Shown: positions 36,512 to 45,429, counted from the stretch's first letter. The stretch: 64,000 nucleotides of DNA from CAVTRI01 sp963737075 (GCA_963737075.1 CAVTRI010000001.1:1674001-1738000), one strand, 5' to 3'. A program made the numbers and translations. Notes: a model not told the origin generated them from the sequence alone.

Positions 36512-37243
36512 TTGGGCTTTCTCGACCGCATCACCGGCGGCTTCGGCGGCAGGACCCCCGACCTGCTGGACGGCAACTTCGATCGGCCGGCCCGACCTCC
36601 GAAACCGCCCAAGGAGGCTTCGGCGCCGGTCGATCCCAAGCGCATGCAGCCGGACGAGATTCGCTACGGCTACATCGTCGCCGCGGTCCTCATCGTGGTT
36701 GCGGTCGTGAACATGACCGTGACCACCGGCAAGGGCGCGCCGAAGAACCCGCCGTACCTCCTGTCAGCGATCGGGATCGTCCTCGCCCTGGCCATGATCG
36801 TCCTCATGCGGGCCCACAGACGGATGCTCGCCCCGTTCGCGGCCGTGGCGTCCGCCTTTTGCGTCACTTTCGGCAAGACGCCCAATTCCCTTGTCGCCGC
36901 CCATCTGGTGGCGATCATCGCCCCCGTGATATGGGCGTTCTGGGTCACTCAGCGCAGCAACAAGGCCATCCGAGCCGAGCGGATAGAAGCCGCGAAAGCC
37001 AAACGGGAGGCCCGCCAGACGGGGCGGAAGCAGGGCGCCAGTCAGCCCGGCGGTCGGGGCAGGCGCAAGGAAGCCGAGCAAACTGGGCCGGCCGCCAACC
37101 GCCGGTACACGCCTCCGAAGACAAAGCCCCGGACCCCGGCGACGCCCGCCGCCCGAGGCTCCGCGAAGTCCGGGTCGAGCAAGGCAAACGATGCCGAGTC
37201 TGGGCGAACCCGCTTTCGCCGGCTCAGCCGCGGTACTGGCTAA
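36512..37243 (+). CDS. Hypothetical four-helix membrane protein
   Basis: 243 residues from TTG 36512. Residues 1-45 are soluble (GFLDRITGGFGGRTPDLL). Four hydrophobic segments follow: YIVAAVLIVVAVVNMTV, YLLSAIGIVLALAMIVLM, MLAPFAAVASAFCVTF and LVAAHLVAIIAPVIWAFWV. The last 90 residues are highly basic and disordered (many Arg, Lys, Gly and Pro). It could be a small membrane anchor that contacts nucleic acid or acidic lipids through its tail. No family is recognised. Confidence 0.65.
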   Translation: MGFLDRITGGFGGRTPDLLDGNFDRPARPPKPPKEASAPVDPKRMQPDEIRYGYIVAAVLIVVAVVNMTVTTGKGAPKNPPYLLSAIGIVLALAMIVLMRAHRRMLAPFAAVASAFCVTFGKTPNSLVAAHLVAIIAPVIWAFWVTQRSNKAIRAERIEAAKAKREARQTGRKQGASQPGGRGRRKEAEQTGPAANRRYTPPKTKPRTPATPAARGSAKSGSSKANDAESGRTRFRRLSRGTG

Positions 37244-37265
37244 ACGCCGGGCGGGCGAAAACGCC

Positions 37266-37349
37266 CAAAACCCGGAGAGCAAAACCCGGAGAGCAAAACC
37301 CGGAGAGCAAAACCCGGCGAGCAAAACCCGGCGAGCAAAACCCGGCGAG
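37266..37349. repeat. Six-copy 14-base tandem repeat
   Basis: The unit CAAAACCCGGAGAG is repeated three times exactly, then CAAAACCCGGCGAG three times exactly. Two degenerate units follow to about 37375. It lies between the convergent membrane-protein and TetR genes, where it cannot be coding in any conserved way. Probably a slippage array. Confidence 0.85.
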
Positions 37350-37411
37350 ACAAACCCCCGCGAGCGAAAACCCGCCAACCAATGGAACGGCCGCCGACGA
37401 GAAACCCTCGG

Positions 37412-38116
37412 TTAACGCCCACCCGTCCGCCGCGTGCCGTCGCTGCCGGGCGCCGGCAGGAGGGCGGAACGCAGGAACGCCAGCAGCTCTGCCCGCCGCC
37501 GCACCAGGGAGCGGGCGGTCGGCTCTACCCCGAGCGCCCGCAGCACTTCGACCTCTGTGGCGACGCCGATCACCGTCGAGTACGTGGCCAGCAGGAGGAG
37601 GCGGGCGTCCTGGCGGCGCATCCGCCCGGCGTCCATCTCCTCCTCCAGGAACGCCGTGGCCCGAGCGATGAACGGCTCCAACCGCTCGCGAAGGCGGGTC
37701 GCCGGCGGCGGACCCAGGCGACTGACCTCCCGGAGCAGCCCGAGCAGTTGCGGGCGCCGGCCCGCGAGACGAAAGACGGAACGCACGACGGCGTCCACCC
37801 GCTCCGACCCCGGGCCGGCCGTGGCGAGCGCGCCTTCCAGGGCGAGTGAAAGCTCGTCGCCGGCGGTGTCGATGACCGCCTCCAGCACGGCCTCCTTCGA
37901 CGCGAAGTGGTAAAGGATCGTCTGCTTGCGAACCCCCAGCTCCAGCGCCAGGGCGTCGAGAGACGTCGCCTCGTAACCCCGATCCGCGAAGGCTCGCATC
38001 GCGGCGTCGATCACCCGCCGCCCTGTCCCACCGGACGCCGCTGCCGCCCCGACCCCGGCACCCCGCCCCGAAGCGCTGGCGGAACCCGCCGGAGAAGAGA
38101 GGCTGTACCTGGCCAT
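37412..38116 (-). CDS. TetR-family transcriptional regulator
   Basis: A 234-residue repressor-type protein. After a low-complexity first 30 residues the helix-turn-helix domain reads VIDAAMRAFADRGYEATSLDALALELGVRKQTILYHFASKEAVLEAV in order, a full TetR_N signature. The C-terminal ligand-binding domain is all-helical. It is transcribed divergently from the acyl-CoA reductase gene, with 23 bases between the two starts. A perfect inverted repeat (38116-38131) overlaps its own start codon. It probably represses itself and the lipid cluster and responds to an acyl-type ligand; the ligand is unknown. Confidence 0.88.
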   Translation of the reverse strand: MARYSLSSPAGSASASGRGAGVGAAAASGGTGRRVIDAAMRAFADRGYEATSLDALALELGVRKQTILYHFASKEAVLEAVIDTAGDELSLALEGALATAGPGSERVDAVVRSVFRLAGRRPQLLGLLREVSRLGPPPATRLRERLEPFIARATAFLEEEMDAGRMRRQDARLLLLATYSTVIGVATEVEVLRALGVEPTARSLVRRRAELLAFLRSALLPAPGSDGTRRTGGR

Positions 38117-38131
38117 CTACCAAATGGTAGA
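38116..38131. promoter_or_regulatory. Candidate TetR operator
   Basis: TCTACCA-AA-TGGTAGA, with perfect 7-base arms, overlaps the start codon of the TetR gene and lies 8 bases before the reductase ATG. Palindromes of this TACCA/TGGTA form are common TetR sites. Both genes must have very short or no leaders. Confidence 0.7.
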
Positions 38132-38139
38132 CAAGAGGG

Positions 38140-40545
38140 ATGCTGCGTGAGGCCATGGCCGGGCGCCGCGTCGCCATTACGGGCGGAACGGGCTTTTTGG
38201 GCACCGCCCTGATCGAGCGCCTGGTGCGCTGCGTGCCCGCCTGCGAGGTGGTGCTGCTCGTTCGGCCTGGCCGCCGCGGGGCTGAACAGCGGGTTCGGCG
38301 GGAACTCTTCCGCAACAACTGCTTCGACCGCCTGCGCGCCGAGCTCGGCGAAACCTTCGATGCCGAGCTTCAGCAGCGGGTCTACGTGATCGCCGGTGAC
38401 GTCGGCACGGACGGGCTCGGGCTCGACGAACACGGCCGCGAGGCGCTCGCCGGCTGCGACGTGGTGGTGCACAGCGCGGCCACGGTGAGTTTCGACGCTC
38501 CGCTGGACACTGCGGTGGAGATCAACCTCCTCGGGCCGGCCCGGGTGGCCCGCACCCTGCTCGACCTCCACCGCGAAGGAGCCCAAGAAAAGCATCTCAT
38601 CGCGGTGTCCACCGCCTACGTGGCCGGCAGCCGTCGCGGTCCCGCTCCGGAGGCGACGCTACCGGAGACCCCGTGGGCGACCGAACTGGCGTGGCGGCCC
38701 GAGGTGGAGGCGGCCCGGCGGGCGCGAGCTGATGTGGACGCCGAGAGCCGCGCCCCGAAGCTTTTGGCCCGTTTCGCCCGCCAGGCGCGCGCGGAGCTGG
38801 GTGCCGCCGGCACTCCCCTTCTGGCCAAAGCTGCCGAACGCCAGCGGCATGACTGGGTCGACGCCCGCATGGTGGAACTGGGCAAGGCGCGCGCCCAGGG
38901 GCTCGGATGGCCGGACGCGTACGCGTACACCAAGGCGCTGGGAGAACGGGCTCTGCTCGACACCCGCGGCCCGCTCCCCGTCACCATCGTGCGCCCGTCG
39001 ATCATCGAAGCCGCGCTGGCGGAGCCGACCCCGGGCTGGATCCGCGGGTTCCGCATGGCCGACCCGGTGATCATCAGCTACGCCCGCGGCCTGCTTCGCG
39101 AGTTCCCGGGCCTGCCGGAAGGGATCGTCGACGTGATCCCGGTCGACCTTGTCGTAGCCGCCATCCTCGCCGTGGCCGCTCGCGGGCCGATCGCCGCCGC
39201 GCCAGGCCAGCGAGCCGAAGGATTCCCAAGGACGGCGCCCGATGTGATCCACGCGGCGTCCGGAGCCCGCAACCCGCTCCGATACCGGCAACTCGTCGAC
39301 CTGGTCCGCACCTGGTTTACGGAGCATCCCCTGGCCGACGCCCACGACCAGCCCATTCCGGTGCCCGAGTGGTCGTTCCCCGGTCGTCATCGTGTGCAGC
39401 GCCAGTTGCGCCAGGCGACCCAGGCGCTGGGCGGAGCCGAACGGGCCCTTCAGGCCCTCCCCTTGCGCGGCCGGCAGGCCGACCTCGCCGCCCGGCTCGA
39501 ACAACGGAAGGATGAAGCGAACCGGGCTCTGTCCTATGTGGAGCTCTACGGCGCCTACACCGAAACGGAGGCGCTCTTCGAGGTCGACCGCTTGCTCGAA
39601 CTCTTCACCGACCTCCCGGCCGAAGACCAGCGCGACTTCTGCTTCGACCCGGCTGTCATCGACTGGCGGCACTTCTGTCACGAGGTCTATCTGCCGTCGG
39701 TCGTCGCGCACGCGCGCGTGCGGCTCGCTCCCGCCGCCCACCCGGCCCCGGCCACCAGGCCACGCTCGAAGGGAGCCGGCGGCTTGTCACGGGACGAGCG
39801 CGCGCGGCGCGCGATCCTCCACCCCGACCGCCACCTCGCCGTCTTCGACCTTGAGAACACGCTCATCGCCTCCAACGTCGTCGACTCCTACGCGTGGCTG
39901 GCCACGCGGCGTCAGGACGACGCCGCCCGGGCAAGGTTCGTGGCCCGCACGCTGCGAGAAGCGCCAAAGCTGCTGCGCCTCGACCGGGCCGACCGGGGCG
40001 ACTTCCTCCGGTACTTCTACCGCCGCTACGAGGGGGCGCCGGTGGAGCAGCTGCGGGCCGACGGGTGGGAACTGTTCAGCGACCTGGTGCTGACCAAGGC
40101 GTTCCCGGCAGGAATCCGGCGGGTGCGCGAGCATCGCCGGCTGGGCCACAAGACCCTGCTGATCACAGGGGCGCTCGACGTTGTGATCGAGCCCCTGCGG
40201 CCGCTGTTCGATGACATCGTGTGCGCTCATCTGGGAGAAGAAGGCGGCCGATTCACCGGCGAGCTTCTCGACCCCCCTCCGACCGGAGAAGCGAGGGCAT
40301 TGCTCATGGCGGCTTACGCCGCCCACCACGGGCTGGACCTCGAGGAGAGCGTCGCCTATGCCGACTCGGCCAGCGACCTGCCCATGCTCGAAGCCGCCGG
40401 CCACCCCGTCGCCGTCAACCCCGAGACCAAGCTGGCCGCCATCGCCCGTAAGCGGGGTTGGCACGTCGAACAGTGGCCCAAGGCTCCATCGGGGCCGCGC
40501 CCGCTGCTGCCACTCGGGCCTCGCGTCGCCCGGACCGGGTCATGA
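38140..40545 (+). CDS. Fatty acyl-CoA reductase fused to HAD-IB phosphatase
   Basis: 801 residues. The N-terminal part is an extended SDR of the fatty acyl-CoA reductase/male-sterility type: NAD(P) loop ITGGTGFLGTALIERL at about 13-28, VVHSAATVSFDAPL, catalytic YAYTKALGE (Tyr and Lys) and the FAR_C region. From about 560 it is a HAD-IB hydrolase: nucleophile motif HLAVFDLENTLIAS, which keeps the first Asp but has Glu-Asn in place of the usual D-x-T, then LLITGALDVVIEPL and YADSASDLPMLEAAG. The first half would reduce acyl-CoA to aldehyde or alcohol; the second would remove a phosphate. ATG 38155 is an alternative start. Its stop overlaps the next gene as ATGA. Confidence 0.88.
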   Translation: MLREAMAGRRVAITGGTGFLGTALIERLVRCVPACEVVLLVRPGRRGAEQRVRRELFRNNCFDRLRAELGETFDAELQQRVYVIAGDVGTDGLGLDEHGREALAGCDVVVHSAATVSFDAPLDTAVEINLLGPARVARTLLDLHREGAQEKHLIAVSTAYVAGSRRGPAPEATLPETPWATELAWRPEVEAARRARADVDAESRAPKLLARFARQARAELGAAGTPLLAKAAERQRHDWVDARMVELGKARAQGLGWPDAYAYTKALGERALLDTRGPLPVTIVRPSIIEAALAEPTPGWIRGFRMADPVIISYARGLLREFPGLPEGIVDVIPVDLVVAAILAVAARGPIAAAPGQRAEGFPRTAPDVIHAASGARNPLRYRQLVDLVRTWFTEHPLADAHDQPIPVPEWSFPGRHRVQRQLRQATQALGGAERALQALPLRGRQADLAARLEQRKDEANRALSYVELYGAYTETEALFEVDRLLELFTDLPAEDQRDFCFDPAVIDWRHFCHEVYLPSVVAHARVRLAPAAHPAPATRPRSKGAGGLSRDERARRAILHPDRHLAVFDLENTLIASNVVDSYAWLATRRQDDAARARFVARTLREAPKLLRLDRADRGDFLRYFYRRYEGAPVEQLRADGWELFSDLVLTKAFPAGIRRVREHRRLGHKTLLITGALDVVIEPLRPLFDDIVCAHLGEEGGRFTGELLDPPPTGEARALLMAAYAAHHGLDLEESVAYADSASDLPMLEAAGHPVAVNPETKLAAIARKRGWHVEQWPKAPSGPRPLLPLGPRVARTGS

Positions 40546-41717
40546 GAGCGCTCCAGATCGAACGGTCGGTGGCCCGCTTCGCCGCCGCACGAGCGGCCTC
40601 CGGCTGGCGGCCAGGGGCCGCCGGGAGGGTCGGTCTTCTCCGGCTGACGGAGGTGGATCCACCGGCGCCGCCAGGGCCGGGTTGGGTCGAAGTCCGCCCG
40701 CGGCTCTCGGGCATCTGCGGGAGTGACCTCGCCACTGTCGAAGGGCGTTCCTCGCGCTGGTTCGAGCCGATCGTGAGCTTCCCGTTCACCCCCGGCCACG
40801 AGGTGGTCGGCCTGTGTGACGACGGGGCGCGCGTCGTCATCGAGCCCGTGCTCTGCTGCGAGGTCCGGGGCCTGCCGCCCTGCGCTCCGTGCGCGGCGGG
40901 GCAGACGAATCACTGCGAACGGCTGACAGGCGGGCACCTGAAGCCGGGTCTGCAGACCGGCTACTGCGCGGAGACGGGCGGCGGATGGTCGGGCAGCCTG
41001 GTCGCCCATCGCCGTCAACTGCACCCGGTGCCGGACGGGTGGAGCGACGAGGCGGCGGTCATCATCGAGCCGACCGCCTGTGCGCTGCACGGGGTGCTGG
41101 CCGCCCCCGGCGGCGACGACCTGACCGCAGTGGTCATCGGAGCTGGGACGCTCGGCCTGGGGGCGGTCGCCGCGCTGCATCACTTCAGACCTGATGTGAG
41201 CGAAATCATCGCAGCCGCCAAGCACCCCGAACAGCGTCGGCTGGCCGCCGCCCTCGGAGCCACCACGGTCGTCGAGCCACCCGAACTGCGCCGGGCGGTA
41301 CGGCGGCGCACCGGCTCATGGATCCTCGACAACGGGCAGCTGACGGGCGGGGCGTCCGTGGTGCTCGATTGCGTCGGTACCGCGACCTCGATCGCGGACG
41401 CCCTGGCGGTCGTCGCTCCCGGGGGCACCATCGTGGTGCTCGGCATGCCCGGCCGCATCGACGTCGACCTGACTGCGCTATGGCAGCGCGAGGTGGCCCT
41501 GGTCGGCGCGTACGCCTACGGCCCCGAGCCGTCCGCTGGCGGGCGCCACAGCTTCGAATTGGCCACCGAGCTCGTGGACGCCGCCGGCCTGGAGCGCCTG
41601 GTGAGCGCCGCATATCCCCTCGATCGTCACGCGGAAGCGATCGACCATGCCGCCAACGCCGGGCGGCGAGGAGCGGTGAAGGTGGTCTTCGACCTGAGAG
41701 CCGAGAAGCACAGATAG
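40542..41717 (+). CDS. Zinc-dependent alcohol dehydrogenase (MDR family)
   Basis: 391 residues. The catalytic-zinc region reads GICGSDLATVEG (Cys ligand) and FPFTPGHEVVGL (His and Glu). A Cys cluster for the structural zinc lies in CCEVRGLPPCAPCAAGQTNHC. The Rossmann loop VVIGAGTLGLGAVAAL follows. It would interconvert an alcohol and an aldehyde or ketone with NAD(P). Translational coupling to the acyl-CoA reductase suggests that it acts on the fatty aldehyde or alcohol made there. It is followed by the LarA-like gene after 8 bases. Confidence 0.88.
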   Translation: MRALQIERSVARFAAARAASGWRPGAAGRVGLLRLTEVDPPAPPGPGWVEVRPRLSGICGSDLATVEGRSSRWFEPIVSFPFTPGHEVVGLCDDGARVVIEPVLCCEVRGLPPCAPCAAGQTNHCERLTGGHLKPGLQTGYCAETGGGWSGSLVAHRRQLHPVPDGWSDEAAVIIEPTACALHGVLAAPGGDDLTAVVIGAGTLGLGAVAALHHFRPDVSEIIAAAKHPEQRRLAAALGATTVVEPPELRRAVRRRTGSWILDNGQLTGGASVVLDCVGTATSIADALAVVAPGGTIVVLGMPGRIDVDLTALWQREVALVGAYAYGPEPSAGGRHSFELATELVDAAGLERLVSAAYPLDRHAEAIDHAANAGRRGAVKVVFDLRAEKHR

Positions 41718-41725
41718 GAAGCGTG

Positions 41726-43315
41726 ATGTCCCGCCCCGGGTTCGTCCTCGACGTCGACCGCTCGACTCCTTCGATCCTCACCTGGCACGGCGAGGGCTTC
41801 CAGCTGCACCGCTTGCCTCCGGGAAGGTCGCGGGTGATCTACGCGCCCGAACCGATCGACACTCTCGATGACCCCGATGAGGGGATCCGAGACGCCCTGC
41901 TGCACCCGCTTGGCGACAGCGAACCGCTGTCGGCGTTGCTGCACCCCGGCATGCGTTTGACCATCGCCTTCGACGACGTATCGCTGCCGTTGCCGCCTAT
42001 GCGGCGCCCCGACAACCGCCAGCGGGTCATCGAGGCGGTGCTCGACCTGGCGGCGGCCGCCGGCGTGGACGACGTCGTGCTGATCTGCGCCCTGGCGCTG
42101 CACCGGCGGATGACCGAAGCCGAGTTGCGCCACGCCCTGGGCGACCGTATCTACGACGCCTTCGCCCCCCACGGGCTGCTGCTCCAGCACGACGCCGAGG
42201 ACCCCGACGGCCTGGTCATGCTCGGCGTGACTGACCACGGCGAAGAAGTCGAGATCAACCGCCGAGCGGCAGAGTCGGATCTGTTGGTATACGTCAATAT
42301 CAACCTGGTGCCGATGGACGGCGGACACAAGAGCGTGGCCACCGGACTGGCCAGCTACCGCAGCCTCCGCCATCACCACAACGTGAAGACGATGCTCCAC
42401 AGCCGGTCTTTCATGGACCAGCACCGCTCGGAGCTGCACAGCTCGAACTGGCGCATGGGGCGGTTGATAGCCGCCAGCGGCGTCAAGGTGTTCCAGATCG
42501 AGACGACCCTCAACAACGACGCCTTCCCGTCTCAAATGGCGTTCTTGCAGAAGCGGGAGTGGGAGTGGAAGGCGCGCGACCGGGCCGCCTACCTCGCGGT
42601 CACCAAGAGCATCGGCTTGTCGTCGGACCGCCTCAATCGCTCGGTCTTCCAGGCCATCAAGGCCCCGCATGCGATGACCGGCGTCCACGCCGGAGAAGTC
42701 GAAGCGGTGCATACGGCGACCACCGACATGGTGTACCGGCAGCAGCTCGTTCCGGTGCACGGTCAGACCGATGTCGCCATCTTCGGCCTGCCGCACCTGT
42801 GCCCCTACAACGTGAACTCGATCATGAACCCGATCCTCGTCATGTGCATGGGACTCGGGTACCTGTTCAATATGTACCGGGGCAAGCCGATCGTGAGGGA
42901 GGGAGGCGTCGCCATCCTGTGCCACCCGACGCCGTGGGCGTTTCACCCCGTCCACCATCCCTCGTACATCGACTTCTTCGAAGAGGTCCTCGCGGCCACC
43001 ACCGACCCGGTCGAAATCGAGAAGACCTTCGAGGAGCGCTACGCCACCGACGAGTGGTACCGGCACCTGTATCGCACGAGCCACGCCTACCACGGAGTGC
43101 ACCCCTTCTACATGTGGTACTGGGGAGCACACGCCCTCGAACACCTGGGTCGGGTCATCATCGTCGGCGGGGATCCGAAGGCGGTGCGTCGCCTCGGGTT
43201 CTCCCCCGCGTCGACGCTGGACGACGCGCTGGAGCTGGCGACCGACACGGTCGGGATCCAGCCGACGATCAGCCATCTGCACTGCCCACCGATCATGATC
43301 GCCGACGTCATGTGA
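41726..43315 (+). CDS. LarA-like protein (DUF2088, lactate-racemase N-terminal type)
   Basis: 529 residues, longer than LarA (about 425). The N-terminal signature is present: LTIAFDDVSLPLPPMRR (for the LarA DDxTRP motif), ICALALHRRMTEAELRHALG (with the conserved His) and MDGGHKSVATGLASYRSL, whose Lys corresponds to the one that binds the nickel-pincer cofactor in LarA. The C-terminal half is less familiar (GLPHLCPYNVNSIMNPILVM, CHPTPWAFHPVHHPSYIDFF). LarA relatives racemise or epimerise 2-hydroxy acids. The cofactor genes larB, larC and larE are not in the window. Start ATG 41726 with AGGA before it; its stop overlaps plsC as GTGA. Confidence 0.75.
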   Translation: MSRPGFVLDVDRSTPSILTWHGEGFQLHRLPPGRSRVIYAPEPIDTLDDPDEGIRDALLHPLGDSEPLSALLHPGMRLTIAFDDVSLPLPPMRRPDNRQRVIEAVLDLAAAAGVDDVVLICALALHRRMTEAELRHALGDRIYDAFAPHGLLLQHDAEDPDGLVMLGVTDHGEEVEINRRAAESDLLVYVNINLVPMDGGHKSVATGLASYRSLRHHHNVKTMLHSRSFMDQHRSELHSSNWRMGRLIAASGVKVFQIETTLNNDAFPSQMAFLQKREWEWKARDRAAYLAVTKSIGLSSDRLNRSVFQAIKAPHAMTGVHAGEVEAVHTATTDMVYRQQLVPVHGQTDVAIFGLPHLCPYNVNSIMNPILVMCMGLGYLFNMYRGKPIVREGGVAILCHPTPWAFHPVHHPSYIDFFEEVLAATTDPVEIEKTFEERYATDEWYRHLYRTSHAYHGVHPFYMWYWGAHALEHLGRVIIVGGDPKAVRRLGFSPASTLDDALELATDTVGIQPTISHLHCPPIMIADVM

Positions 43316-44334
43316 CGGGGCAGGGCGGCAACGGGCAGCTGCCGGGCTCCGCCGAGCCCCGAAAGCGATTGCCGATCACCCCCGAGTCGCTCGTTGGGAG
43401 CGCGCGGCGGCGTGCGGAGCGGGTGCGACGTCCCTCGGTGTTCCCGTGGAGCGCGCCGACGTGGCCGGGCACGGTCGCTCGGCCGCCCGTCGAGCGGGAG
43501 CTAGGCGTCCACTACGACACGGACTGGGCCCGGCGGTGGCCGGCACGCTTCGCCCGGGTGCTGCTCGTCGAGCTGGTGTCCCGCCCGGCGATCGCGGCCA
43601 TCGCGGCGCCGGAGGTGCACGGCCTGGACCGGATCGACCACCTGGACGAGCCCGTGATCTTCGCTGCCAACCACATGAGCCACGTCGACACGCCGCTGGT
43701 GCTGTCGCACCTGCCGGAGCGCTGGCGACACCGGACGGTCGTAGCCGGCGCCGCCGACTACTTCTTCGATACCAAACCCAAGGCGGCCGCGTTCGCGCTG
43801 ACCTGGAACGTCATCCCCATCGAGCGCCGGCGGGTATCACGTGACTCCGCCAACCGTGCGGCGGCCCTGCTTCGTGAGGGATGGAGCCTGCTGATCTTCC
43901 CGGAAGGCGGTCGCAGCCCCGACGGATGGGGGCAGAGCCACCAACCGGGCGCCGCGTGGTTGGGGGTGCGGACCGGCCGGCCCGTCGTGCCGGTGCATCT
44001 CGGCGGCACGGGACGCATTCTCCCGCGGGGCAGCAACCGGCTCCGCCCCGGCCGCAGCACGATGACATTCGGCCGGCCGCTCCGGCCGCAAGCGGGCGAA
44101 AACCCCCGCACCCTGGCCGAGACCTTGGAGCGGGCGATCGACGCTTTGGCCGATGAGCGGGCCACGGACTGGTGGAGCGCCACCCGAAGGGCAGCGGCGG
44201 GCCGGACGCCCCACCTGACCGGTCCGCAGGCGGGGGCGTGGCGGCGCTCCTGGACGCTCGGCGCTGCTCGAGCGCGAGGACGGCGCCAGGCCGGCCCGGG
44301 CCACGACGGATCCCACCGCTGGCCGAAGGACTGA
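43312..44334 (+). CDS. 1-acyl-sn-glycerol-3-phosphate acyltransferase (PlsC family)
   Basis: 340 residues from GTG 43312, overlapping the previous stop. The catalytic HX4D motif is AANHMSHVDTPLV, followed by a block II-like ERRRVS, block III LIFPEGGRSPDGWG and block IV VVPVHLGG. The N-terminal 80 residues are basic and Pro-rich. It would acylate a lysophospholipid or a related hydroxyl at the membrane. As the fourth gene of the TetR-controlled cluster it probably uses an acyl or alkyl product of the earlier enzymes. The 3' neighbour converges. Confidence 0.88.
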   Translation: MTGQGGNGQLPGSAEPRKRLPITPESLVGSARRRAERVRRPSVFPWSAPTWPGTVARPPVERELGVHYDTDWARRWPARFARVLLVELVSRPAIAAIAAPEVHGLDRIDHLDEPVIFAANHMSHVDTPLVLSHLPERWRHRTVVAGAADYFFDTKPKAAAFALTWNVIPIERRRVSRDSANRAAALLREGWSLLIFPEGGRSPDGWGQSHQPGAAWLGVRTGRPVVPVHLGGTGRILPRGSNRLRPGRSTMTFGRPLRPQAGENPRTLAETLERAIDALADERATDWWSATRRAAAGRTPHLTGPQAGAWRRSWTLGAARARGRRQAGPGHDGSHRWPKD

Positions 44335-44355
44335 CCGTTCGGTAGCGGCCCGCCG

Positions 44356-45429
44356 CTATTGCTGGGGCGGCGGCCCGTAGCCGCCGGGCTGGCCGGGGGG
44401 AGGGCCGTAGCCGCCGGGCTGGCCGGGAGGGGGGCCGTAGCCGCCGGGCTGGCCGGGGGGAGGGCCGTAGCCGCCGGGCTGGCCGGGAGGGGGGCCGTAG
44501 CCGCCGGGCTGGCCGGGGGGAGGCCCGTAGCCGCCGGGCTGGCCGGGGGGAGGCCCGTAGCCGCCGGGCTGGCCGGGAGGGGGCCCGTAGCCGCCGGGCT
44601 GGCCGGGAGGGGGCCCGTAGCCGCCGGGCTGGCCGGGAGGGGCGGCTGATGCTTCGGGCCGAGGACGGTTGTCGTACGCCCACAACGCGGCGGCCGCCGC
44701 GATCGGGATCGCTGCCAGGGCACTGAGAGCTCCGGTGAACGCCTGGCTGATCCCGAGATCCGAGCTCGGAATCAGGGTCAGGTTGATGATCAGCGCCACC
44801 AGGGCGCCGACGACGATGGCCGACGAGGCGACCGCGGCGATCTGCAGGAGCACACCGCCGAAGCGACCCGGCCGCTCTTCGCCGGCGAGGCGGCTCGGGA
44901 TCAGTACCAGGGCGACGACGAGGACCATGGCGATGGCACCCAGGATGTTGGCCCAGGCAAGGAAGTCGAGGGCTCGCAGGCGGCCTAGAAAGCCGGCCTC
45001 GTGGTGGTGAACGCCGCTCGTGAAGGACGCGATGACATCGACGAAGAAGGCGATAAGAAGGCCTGCGGCCACGAGCAACCACGGGGCCTTCATGAGGTTG
45101 GTGAGGGTCGACGGCCGCCGCGGCGCCTGGGTGTATCCGGGCGGCGGGCCGTAACCCGAAGGCGGCCCGTAAGCGGGCGGCCTGCCGTAGCCCGGCTGAG
45201 ATCCGTACGCGGACGGCGCACCAGGACCCTGGCCCGGGGGCATCCCGGGAGGAGCCCCTGGGGGCGGTCCGGACGGTGCCGACTGGGGTGGCGTCCCCGG
45301 TTCCGAATACCCTCCAGGTCCAGGACCGGACTGTGCTGGTGGAGCCTCGGCTTGACCTTGCTCCCCGGGCGACCACGGCCGTTGCGACTGTTCGTAGGCG
45401 GGCTCCTGGGGGCTCCCAGTGTCACTCAT
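44356..45429 (-). CDS. Pro/Gly-rich membrane protein with decapeptide repeats
   Basis: 357 residues. Residues 1-110 are Pro, Gly and Gln-rich (PPPGAPPGMPPGQGPG, then YGPP-type units). Four hydrophobic segments follow: APWLLVAAGLLIAFFVDVIA, FLAWANILGAIAMVLVVALV, VLLQIAAVASSAIVVGALVAL and ALSALAAIPIAAAAALW. The C-terminus has nine copies of GQPGGYGPPP. Such disordered flanks on a membrane core are common in actinobacterial envelope proteins; the function is unknown. It starts from ATG 45429 after GAGGA and is divergent from the second gltB. Confidence 0.75.
   Translation of the reverse strand: MSDTGSPQEPAYEQSQRPWSPGEQGQAEAPPAQSGPGPGGYSEPGTPPQSAPSGPPPGAPPGMPPGQGPGAPSAYGSQPGYGRPPAYGPPSGYGPPPGYTQAPRRPSTLTNLMKAPWLLVAAGLLIAFFVDVIASFTSGVHHHEAGFLGRLRALDFLAWANILGAIAMVLVVALVLIPSRLAGEERPGRFGGVLLQIAAVASSAIVVGALVALIINLTLIPSSDLGISQAFTGALSALAAIPIAAAAALWAYDNRPRPEASAAPPGQPGGYGPPPGQPGGYGPPPGQPGGYGPPPGQPGGYGPPPGQPGGYGPPPGQPGGYGPPPGQPGGYGPPPGQPGGYGPPPGQPGGYGPPPQQ
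44377..44641. repeat. Nine-copy 30-base coding tandem repeat
   Basis: Nine units of 30 bases encode GQPGGYGPPP at the C-terminus of the membrane protein. Units differ only at two or three wobble positions, so the array is recent or homogenised. Copy number is likely to vary between strains. Confidence 0.92.

Noticed and set aside
37266..37349. CRISPR-like array
   Set aside because: Units of 14 bases are directly adjacent with no spacers, and no cas gene is present. The same reasoning excludes 44377-44641, which is also coding.
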